NCBI RefSeq assembly: GCF_002006345.1
Contig: NZ_LZZM01000176.1
Location: forward strand, 1-55,719
Source: Clostridium puniceum
GTDB taxonomy: Bacteria > Bacillota > Clostridia > Clostridiales > Clostridiaceae
Direction of reading: 5' to 3'
DNA: 55,719 bases
Positions 27,608 through 36,900 of the stretch are shown here, piece after piece; within the stretch, counting starts at the first letter, position 1; each line of letters begins with the position of its first letter. The position numbers and the translations under genes are program-made. The notes under the pieces are model-generated. The model was not told where the DNA came from. It saw only the letters and a list, made by a program, of their open reading frames with translations, and made no database searches.

Positions 27608-27650
27608 AAAAAAGAAATGCTCAAAGTTATTATTACTCCTGAGCATTCCT
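27608..27650 (-). terminator. Terminator downstream of the anti-sigma-like gene
   Basis: AATGCTCA and TGAGCATT form an 8-bp stem around a 16-nt loop; the minus strand then has TTTCTTTTTTATTG. It is about 155 bp after the stop of the gene at 27804. Confidence 0.8.
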
Positions 27651-27803
27651 CTTAATTTTCTTTGTCATTATAATATATTTTTTACATACTAATAAAACTA
27701 CACTATTTATTAAAGTATAATGATTGTACTACTTTTATATGGATTATTATTTTACTTTTTAAATGAATATTGTAATTTACATTCACCATTTAAAATAAAT
27801 ATG

Positions 27804-28880
27804 TTATAGACTACTTTTAATCATATTTACTATTATGTCTTCACTAATACCGCTTATTGATGAAATAGAATATGATACAGTACTTTTTTTCCAAGTTGCT
27901 AGATTGGCTATTTTATTTTTATTGCCCTCTAAATCTATATTGATCCCGTTTGTATCACAGTTGTTCTTAATTTTATATATATTATAATCACCACTTATAT
28001 TTTCAATATCTTTACCAGCTCTAAAGATGATTCTATCATTCCCATTATTATATTCTATTTGTATTATATCATTTGATATAACGCTTATATTATCTATATT
28101 AAACCCTTTAGGTAATTCTTTTATATAATTTATTTTTAATTTTACTGCTGCTTCTGCTTCTTCTAATGTTTTATATTCTTTTATGATCTCCCCGCAAGTA
28201 ACTAGATCGGAACTATCTAGGTTATCCTCTTCATTATTTTCATTATTATTCTTAGTTAATTCCCCTTGATCTTTAGTTGTTTTTTTCGATTTATCGTCTG
28301 AGCTTATAGGGTTTGTTGATTCAACAATTATATTAGTTGGTGGTTCCATTGTCTTTGGTGCTCCAATAGAATCCTCAGAACTTTTTTCATTTTGCTTTAT
28401 TTTTGATGAATTTTCATTATTATTTTCATTGTACTTTGAGGAATCACTTTTTTTATAGTTTTCATCATTATTAGTATGTCCATTTATAACTTCCTGTTCC
28501 TTCAGTTTATTATCATTTTGACTATCCTTATTATAATCTGCACTATTTTTATTATCATAATATGATTCACTCTCTTCAATATTTTGTAAATCTTTATTTT
28601 TATCATCTATATCTTTAGATATTTCTTTTTGCTTAAAATTATCATTATCATATTTAAATAATTGAGGGTTGTTTTTTACAACACTTAAACATATAACTAC
28701 TGTAAAGCATGCAGCAATAATTTGCATATTTTTTCTAAGTAAATTATGTTTTTTTATTTCTATACTTTTGTTTTTAATGTCTGTATTTTCGTTAAGTACA
28801 TTATGGAGTATTCTTTTTTTCATATCTTCACTCATAACAATTTTGTCTAATTCCTTTTTATAATTCTTACTCAAAATCAT
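27804..28880 (-). CDS. Membrane anti-sigma-like protein with DUF4367 domain (358 aa)
   Basis: Residues 1-50 are a short charged cytoplasmic part. One membrane segment follows at about 53-68 (MQIIAACFTVVICLSVV). A long Asn/Asp/Lys/Glu/Ser-rich linker (about 75-220) leads to an extracellular C-terminal DUF4367-type domain (about 228-358, RIIFRAGKDIENISGDYNIY). This is the layout of a one-span anti-sigma factor that senses a signal outside. The frame overlaps the stop of the ECF gene by 14 bp. The ribosome site AAAGGAGG suits a TTG two codons after the first ATG as well. The usual zinc-finger HxxxCxxC anti-sigma motif is not seen, so the assignment rests on position and topology. Confidence 0.75.
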   Translation of the reverse strand: MILSKNYKKELDKIVMSEDMKKRILHNVLNENTDIKNKSIEIKKHNLLRKNMQIIAACFTVVICLSVVKNNPQLFKYDNDNFKQKEISKDIDDKNKDLQNIEESESYYDNKNSADYNKDSQNDNKLKEQEVINGHTNNDENYKKSDSSKYNENNNENSSKIKQNEKSSEDSIGAPKTMEPPTNIIVESTNPISSDDKSKKTTKDQGELTKNNNENNEEDNLDSSDLVTCGEIIKEYKTLEEAEAAVKLKINYIKELPKGFNIDNISVISNDIIQIEYNNGNDRIIFRAGKDIENISGDYNIYKIKNNCDTNGINIDLEGNKNKIANLATWKKSTVSYSISSISGISEDIIVNMIKSSL

Positions 28881-29358
28881 ACTCCTCCTTTAACTCTTTT
28901 TTTAATATATTCCTTCCTCTGCTAAGCAGCGAGCGTATTGTTGATTCTTTCTTAACTAATATAGATCCAATTTCCACTGTAGTATAACCTTCATAATAAT
29001 ATAAATAAATAATTTCTCTGTATTTTAGTGGAAGCTGCATTACTTTATTAAGAACATTACTATCTTTATATTCATCGTAATATGGCATTTCTGTTAACTC
29101 TACACTTTTTTTAAACCAAGAAGATTTTAATTTATTTTTACAGATATTTCGAGCAACACAAATAAGCCAATGCTTTTTATAGTCATCACTTTCAAATATG
29201 TCTATATTTTTAATTAATTGTACAAAAACTTCTTGTACTACATCTTCTGCATCATAAATATTTTTCATATATGAATATGCAAGTCTCAGCAGCATATTTC
29301 CATAATGATCTAAATCCTGTGAGATAATTTCATCCGTACGCAATGAAATCTCATTCAT
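28867..29358 (-). CDS. ECF-type RNA polymerase sigma factor (about 163 aa)
   Basis: Sigma-70 region 2 is seen in NMLLRLAYSYMKNIYDAEDV, VQEVFVQLIKNIDIF (about 20-60). Region 4 is in MQLPLKYREIIYLYYYEGYT, TVEIGSILVKKESTIRSLLS (about 105-150), the helix-turn-helix for the −35. The start is uncertain: ATG 29358 has GGAAGG 12 nt upstream; a GTG at 29388 has no ribosome site. Region 1 and 3 are missing, as in all ECF factors. It overlaps the anti-sigma-like gene, which it presumably binds. Likely targets are the two promoters with the shared 35-bp repeat at 30779 and 38487. Confidence 0.9.
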   Translation of the reverse strand: MNEISLRTDEIISQDLDHYGNMLLRLAYSYMKNIYDAEDVVQEVFVQLIKNIDIFESDDYKKHWLICVARNICKNKLKSSWFKKSVELTEMPYYDEYKDSNVLNKVMQLPLKYREIIYLYYYEGYTTVEIGSILVKKESTIRSLLSRGRNILKKELKEEYDFE

Positions 29359-29476
29359 TCTAAAACTCATCCTTCCATTCTGTAGCACAATTAACTAACA
29401 AAATACCATATAGCCCCAAAATAATTTCATTTTTATTGTTCCTACACTAAATAATTTATAATAAAATTTTTTAATT

Positions 29477-29570
29477 ATATATGTTGCAATAATAAATCTA
29501 CATCTAAAACCTTGTAATGTTAATCAGCTGCAAATAATTTATATGTAGAAATCTAATTGCAACATATATA
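29477..29570. repeat. 94-bp element with 27-bp terminal inverted repeats
   Basis: Arms 29477-29503 and 29544-29570 match at 23 of 27 positions as inverted repeats. The outermost 13 bases (ATATATGTTGCAA) match perfectly, and the loop is 40 nt. It begins right at the stop codon of the secreted DUF4367 gene. It could be a large terminator for that gene, since a T-rich run follows on the minus strand, or a small mobile repeat. Confidence 0.7.
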
Positions 29571-30731
29571 CTAAAAAATACTTTTAATTATATTAATAAT
29601 ATCATCTTTCTTCATTCCATCAGTTACCGAAATAGAGTATGCCATATCATTTATTTTCCAAGTTGCAAGCTTTATAAGTTTATCATTTCCACTTAATTTA
29701 ATGCTTTTACCATCTAACTTTATACTATCATTATTTTTATATTCATTATAATCTCCACTTATATTGTCTACACCTTGACCCATTCTAAATAGAATTTCAT
29801 TTTTTCCATTACTATAACAAATTTGAAATGACTCCCTTGAAATAGTGCTAATGAATTTTGATTTGAATTGTGCTGGTATTTCCTTAGGTAATATAACATT
29901 AAATTTAAGCACTTTTTGAGCTTCTTCTACAGTCTTAAATTCTTCTATTGGATTTGCTATACTTTCTAATCCTGCAGTTTGAGTTTCCAAAATTGAAACT
30001 TTCTCTTCTAAATTCCATTTTCCACTTTGGTCTACTTTATATCCATCAGGCGTAATTGTATTACTAACCATTTCTCCACTATCGTTTGAATAATACCAAT
30101 TACCGTTTGTTTCTACCCATCCTTTTTGCATTATCCCATTGTTATTCATAAAATACCACTTATTATTTATTAGCTTCCATCCTAAAGTAAGATCTCCATT
30201 ATCAACATATATTGATTGTCCATCTTTTGTTTCACTCCAAAAACTACCTACTGCTTTTGAATCATTAAAAAGTAAATTATAAATTTTAATTGGAGCATAT
30301 ATGTTATTATCAATTACTATGGGTACCGCTCCTAATTGTTCTGGTGCAGTCATTCCTATAGCATGACTACTTTCATAATTATATGAGTCAACACCTACTT
30401 CAATTTTAGTTTTAATCTGATCGTTATCTAAACTTACACTCTTATTATTCTTATCTATATTTACTTTAAACCCCAGACTTTCTGCTGTAACTTTTATCGG
30501 AACCATAACCTTTCCATTATTTATCACAATACTAAGTTTACCTATATTTATATTTTTTCCTTTTATAATCAAATCATTAATTTCATCTTTCGATACATTA
30601 GTTGATATTAACATTTGTTCTTCATTAATAGTAGACATTAATTTTTCTTTATTTATATCTGCTGCAAATGCTGGAACGGATATTCCTGCAAGTGTTATAG
30701 CACTTAATAAAATTGTTATTACTTTTTTCAT
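29571..30731 (-). CDS. Secreted cell-wall-binding protein with stalk domain and DUF4367 domain (386 aa)
   Basis: Signal peptide (KKVITILLSAITLAGISVP, cleaved near AFAAD). Then a copper-amine-oxidase-N/stalk domain (about 60-165; VINNGKVMVPIKVTAESLGF). Then choline/cell-wall-binding type repeats (about 178-240; GWKLINNKWYFMNNNGIMQK, GWVETNGNWYYSNDSGEM). Finally a DUF4367 domain (about 260-386; EILFRMGQGVDNISGDYNEY), clearly homologous to the end of the anti-sigma-like protein. It is likely attached to wall polymers. The promoter upstream is a copy of the NRPS promoter. The shared DUF4367 domain suggests that this protein and the anti-sigma bind the same ligand or each other; that is inference. 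Confidence 0.85.
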   Translation of the reverse strand: MKKVITILLSAITLAGISVPAFAADINKEKLMSTINEEQMLISTNVSKDEINDLIIKGKNINIGKLSIVINNGKVMVPIKVTAESLGFKVNIDKNNKSVSLDNDQIKTKIEVGVDSYNYESSHAIGMTAPEQLGAVPIVIDNNIYAPIKIYNLLFNDSKAVGSFWSETKDGQSIYVDNGDLTLGWKLINNKWYFMNNNGIMQKGWVETNGNWYYSNDSGEMVSNTITPDGYKVDQSGKWNLEEKVSILETQTAGLESIANPIEEFKTVEEAQKVLKFNVILPKEIPAQFKSKFISTISRESFQICYSNGKNEILFRMGQGVDNISGDYNEYKNNDSIKLDGKSIKLSGNDKLIKLATWKINDMAYSISVTDGMKKDDIINIIKSIF

Positions 30732-30778
30732 AATTATTCTCTCCTTTAATTTGCATATTGTTTTTTATTTGCTTTTCT

Positions 30779-30813
30779 AAATATAATACAATCCAAATTA
30801 GGAAAGTGTTGCA
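30779..30813 (-). promoter_or_regulatory. Copy 1 of the 35-bp ECF-type promoter (secreted DUF4367 gene)
   Basis: The minus strand reads TGCAACACTTTCC..., ending in TGTATTATATTT, 47 bp before the ATG at 30731. TGCAAC and TGTA are 17 bp apart, like an ECF −35 (AAC) and −10. All 35 bases equal the copy at 38487-38521, and similarity extends beyond. Confidence 0.75.
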
Positions 30814-30956
30814 TCAAGTTCTAAAATATTTTTATATTAAATGTTCAACTATGTTTATTACTACAGTTTTTTCTAATGTTCATTATTTTATCGCAATGAA
30901 TTAAATACTAGATTTATTAAAAAACATATTTAGCACCCTTAATCTAAGTTTAATAA

Positions 30957-33900
30957 TTATAAGAAATTAACTTTTTCACAATACTCAAGCATTCTTTTTA
31001 AAGCGCCCTCATCTAAATTGCTCCATTCAAAACCAAATTCTTTTAAAATGGCGTTTGTTCTATCACTAACAGTTACAAAAGTTGTTGAATTATTATTTTC
31101 AAATAAACCTAAATTAACCATAACATTATCAACATATTCCCTTAATTTTTCATCTTCGCTCTTTAATGAAATATAATATAGAAAATCATCCATATTTCTT
31201 AGTTCTATGTCTTTATATTTCTTTCTTAGTGCTTCCACCAAATCCATTGTACTTAATTTTTTAGGGTTTTCTATGTGAAATACTTGATTTTTGTAATTAG
31301 TCTTATTAAAAAGAAGAATAACTGCTTTAGCTAATTGATCTACGTAGGAAAAATCAAAAATATTTCCTTTTATTTTTGGTATACAATTAAGTTTAATAAA
31401 TGCTTTGATATTCTTGTAAAAAGCATTTTCTGTTATATTTTCTTGAAATAATCCTGTTTCGTAATTAAACGTCACATTTCCAAGCCTGAATATTTTAGTA
31501 TTTAATGATTTTTTACTAGCTTCTTCAACTAATTTTTCAGCTTCTAATTTTGAACGCACATATACATTATCACAATCTTGTCCAATATCAATATCTGATT
31601 CTGAAAACATAACAAAATCTTTATTAGAAATACTTCCACTTCCAACACTTATAGTAGATATTTGATTAAAGTCCTTTATTAACCCTTTTTGAGCAAACTC
31701 CAGTAAATGCTTTGTACTTAAAACATTTATATTATAGAAATCTTTGTACTTACCATAATGTTTTACGTTTGCTGCAGAATTAACTATACAATCTATTTTT
31801 AAAGATAAGCTTTCATAAGCATTAATATCTAAACCGATGTAATCCTCCGATATATTTCCTATTAAAATATTTATTCTATGCTTATATTTAAGGTAAAATT
31901 CTTGCCCAAAATAAAAAGCAGTTTTTTTCATAATTCTTTCTTCAACTTCTTTGATAGTTTTTCCTCTTAATAATAAATATATTTTACTATTTGTATTCAA
32001 TAAAAGTTCTTTTAAAATATTTATACCAACATATCCAGTACTACCTGTAAGTAAAATATTTTTATAAGTCATTTCCTTATTCAAATCAAAATTTATATAT
32101 TTTTCAATATCATTTATATATAAATCATAGGCTGATTTTATGGCTTTTGGAATTTTATTTCCTTCCTCAAACTCTGTAACACTTACCTCTTCTTTAGCTG
32201 TTCTAACCTCTAAGCTTGATATTTCCTCTTTAAACTTAATATTAAGTGCTAATTCTTGTATAGTTGGGTATTTAAATATGTCATTTATAGCAATACTAAA
32301 TTCCTTTGCTAATCTTGAAACTACTGAAATTGCCTTTAATGAATTGCCTCCTATTTCAAAAAAATTCAAATCAGTACTTATATTTTTCATCCCCAATATT
32401 TTACTCCATGCCTTAAAAATTTTTTCTTCAATATTATTTTTAGGAGCTATATATTCATACTTAAAATCAGATGACTTTGGACTTGGAAGTGCCTTTCTTT
32501 CAACTTTTCCATTGGAATTAACAGGCATACTTTCAAGCTGCATTATATGGGAAGGAATCATATAACTTGGAAGTTCCTTTTTCAAAAATTCCTTTATTTT
32601 CTTTGAAGAAACTTTTTCGTTGCTTACAACATATGCACATAAATATTTATTTCCACTTTCATCCTTCTTATCCACCACTACTGCTTCTTTTACTTTTGAA
32701 TATTTTAATAATTCTCCTTCAATTTCCTGCATCTCTATTCTAAATCCATTAATTTTCACTTGATAATCCATTCTCCCCATAAAATGTATATTTCCATCTG
32801 ACAGCCACTCTGCAAGATCACCAGTTTTATATATTTTTTCTCCACTTACATATGGATTTTCTATAAATTTTTCTTTTGTAAGATTTCCTCTATTTAAATA
32901 TCCTCTTGCAATACCAGCTCCACCTACACATAATTCTCCTGAAACCCCTATTGGAAGCAGATTATTATTCCTATCCATTATATAAGTCGTTGAATTAGAT
33001 ATTGGAGTTCCTATAGGTATTGCTATGTTTTCATCCCACTTACCTTTGACTTCATACAATGTAGAAATTACTGTATTTTCCGTTGGTCCATATGCATTTA
33101 GAATTTTTAAATCTTTATATATTTTTGTTATTTTACTTACCTGCTTACTAGATAACACATCTCCTCCAACAATTAAACATCTTAAATCTTGGAATATTTC
33201 AATATTGCTCTCACAATATTGATTAAATAGCGGAGTTGGCATAAGCATTACTGTTATTTCATTTTGATTAATATAATTTTCTAATGCATTACCATTAATT
33301 ATTAAGGTTTTTTCTTCTAAATGTAATGCTGCTCCATTAAGCAATGTGATCCAAATCTGGAATACTGATGCATCAAAAGACAAAGATCCAGATTGAAGAA
33401 TTTTATCATTGCTCTTAATCTCTATATAATCAGGATTATTTACAAGATTTACTAAATTTTTATTTTCTAAACATACTCCTTTAGGCTTTCCTGTTGAACC
33501 TGATGTATAAATTACATATACTAAATCTGTAACTGTATTTACATTCGAAAGATTTTCTTTACTTTCTTTAAATATTTCTTTACTACTTGAATCTATTAAT
33601 TGTATATTTATTTTTTCTAAGTTAACTTTATCTAATTGATGTTTTTTAATTAATATTATTTTACTTTTACTATCCTCAAGCATATATTTTATTCTTGTTT
33701 CAGGATAATCTTCATCTATTGGCAGATATGCTGCTCCACTTTTTATTATGGCGAGCATGCCAATTATTGTATCTATACTTCTATCGCATAATATTGGTAC
33801 AATCTCTTCTTTGCCCACTCCATTTTTCACTAATAAATTCCCAAGTTGATTTGCTCTTTCATTTAATTCTCTATAAGTTAAACATTGTCCATTTGATACA

Positions 33901-36900
33901 AGTGCAGTTTTATTTGATAAATTTTCAGCTTTCTCTTCAAATAGCTCTTTTATTGTTTTATTGTGAGCATAAGCTTTCTTTGTATTGTTAAATTTATTTA
34001 ATATTAAATTTTTCTCCCACTTAGATAACATATCAAAATTATCAATAGGTTTATCTAAATCTTCAAGAATTCTTTCCATTACGTTAATATAATGTTCTAT
34101 AAAACATTCTATTGTTTCTTTTTTATATAATTCTGTTTGATATTCTAATTCACCTGATATTTTGTCCTTTTCCTCTTTTAGTATCATGGAAATAGGAAAT
34201 TTTGCTATGTTGCTTTTCAACTTATATGCTGATATTTCTGTATCATCTAACCTTAAATCTTCAATATTTACATTTTGAAAAGAAAAAATCGCATTAAAGA
34301 GCGCTGCTTTCTTTATATTTAATTTTTCAAGTATATTCTTAAGATCATAGTTTTGATTTTCAAATGCCTTTAAGGAATTCTCTTTAACTTCCTTTAAGAA
34401 ATCTCTAAAACTAATATTATTGTTTATTTTATTTCTTAAAGGCAATGTATTAACAAACATTCCTATTGTATCTTTTAAATCTTCAGAGGTTCGTCCTGCT
34501 GCTGGAGTTCCTATTATTAAATCATCTTGGCCAGTATACTTATATAAAAGTACATTATACGCTGCCATATAAAACATAAACTTTGTTACCCCTAAACTAG
34601 TTATAGCTTGGTTTATTTTTGAAGTTAATGCTTCATTTATTTCAAAAATTATCATATCTCCTTTAAAACTTTCAGTTGATATATTTTTATAGTCTGAAGG
34701 CATATTTAATTTAGGAATTTCTCCTTTAAACATATTAAGCCAATATTTTTCCTCACTATCTAATAACCCGTTTTTATATAAATTATTTTGCCAATTTGAA
34801 AAATCTTTATATTGAATTTTAGGTACACAAAGGCTTTCTCCATTATATAATGAAGATAGTTCTTTTGTTATTATACTCATTGAAATTCCATCTGAAACTA
34901 TATGATGTATATCTATAAGTAATATTGATGCATCATTAAATTTAATAAGATTGACATGAATAAGTGGTGCTTTACCTAAATCAAATGGTTTTATAAAATT
35001 TTCAATTTCAATTTTATCTTCATTAAAATTACTATTTATTTTTATATGCTCAACTTTAAAATCTACTTTAGTTTGAACTTTTTGGAATATATTTTCATCA
35101 AATACATGAAAGCTTGTCCTTAATGATTCCTGCCTATTTATTAATTCATAAATTCCTCTTTCTAATCGTACATTATCCAAATCACCTTTTATTAAATATG
35201 CAATAGGTATATTATAATTTGTGCTATTTAAATTTGTTTGATTTATTGCATATATTCTTTTTTGTACTGCTGATGCTTCATAGTAATCTTTTTCTTTTAT
35301 CTTTTCAATTTCATTAAAATCAGAATTTTCCTCTGCAGACATATCTTTCAACCATTCTGCTAATTCTTCTATTGAAGGCTTATTAAATACATCTGTAACA
35401 ACAATTTTTGTCTTAAATTCTTTATGAATTTTAGAAACCAAATTTACAGCGGTTAATGAATTTCCTCCTAGATCAAAGAAGTTATCTTTTATAGATATCT
35501 CTTTAATATTAAATATCTGACACCAAATATTTTCAAGTTTTAATTCAATTTCACTTCTAGACTTTATAAATTCAACTTCCTTTTGCGATAAATCAGGGCT
35601 TGGCAATGCTTTTTTATCAATCTTCCCATTACAATTAAGATCAAACTTTTCAAGCTGCATTATATATGAAGGTATCATATAATTTGGCAGTTCTTCTTTT
35701 AAAAATTCCTTTATTTCTTTTGAAGAAACTTTTTCTTCACTTAAAACATATGCACATAAATATTTATTTCCACTTGCATCATTTTTATCTACTACTACTG
35801 CTTCTTTTATTTTTGAATATTGTAATAATTGTGCTTCAATTTCTTGCAGTTCTATTCTAAATCCTCTAATTTTCACTTGATTATCTATTCTTCCCATAAA
35901 GGATATATTTCCATCTGGCAGCCATTTTGCAAGATCACCAGTTTTATATATTTTTTCTCCTTTTACATAAGGATTTTCTAAAAATTTTTCTTTTGTAAGC
36001 TCTTCCTTATTTAAATATCCCCCTGCAATTCCGTCTCCACCTACACATAACTCTCCTGGAACACCGATTGGAAGCAAGTTCTTATTCTTATCCATTACAT
36101 AGGCAGTTGAATTAGAAATAGGCTTACCAATTGGTATTAGCATATTTTCATTCCATTCACTGCTTATTGTATAAGTTGTTGAAAAAGTAGTATTTTCAGT
36201 TGGCCCATATCCATCAATTATTATTAAATCTTTATAAGCCCTTTTTAGCTTGCTTACAGAAATAGACGAAACTACATCTCCACCAGTTAATAAACATCTT
36301 AATGGCTTAAATAAATCTATATTTTCTTTACATAATTGATTAAATAATGGTGCAGTAAACCAACATATTGTAATCTTATTTTCTCTTAAATAACTTTCAA
36401 GTAATTCTGGATTTAAAATAATATCTTTTGCTTCCACAAATAATTGGTTTCCATTAAGAAGTGCTCCCCATACCTCAAAAGTAGATGCATCAAATGCAAT
36501 AGAGCCTGTCTGAAGTATTCTGTCATCTTCTTTAAATTCAATAAAGTTAGTATTCTTAATAAGTCTGATTACATTTTTTTGCTTTATACATACTCCTTTT
36601 GGCTTTCCTGTTGAACCTGATGTATACATTACATAGATTAAGTCATCTGTAGTATTAATATGTTCTAGATTATCTATACTTTCATTTAATATCTGCTCAT
36701 CTTCATAATTTATTGTTTCTATATAATTTTCAAATTTAAACTTCTCTAATAAACTCCTTTTTCCTAAAATAACTTTACTCCTAACTTCTTCTAACATATA
36801 ATCTATTCTTGACTTAGGATAATCTTCATCTATTGCTAAATAAGCACCTCCACTTTTTACAATAGCCAACATTCCTATTATGGTTTCTAAGCTTTTGTCA

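Noticed and set aside
27804..28880. Low-complexity Asn/Asp/Lys stretch as a possible separate surface protein
   Set aside because: It is an uninterrupted linker between the membrane segment and the DUF4367 domain of one protein.
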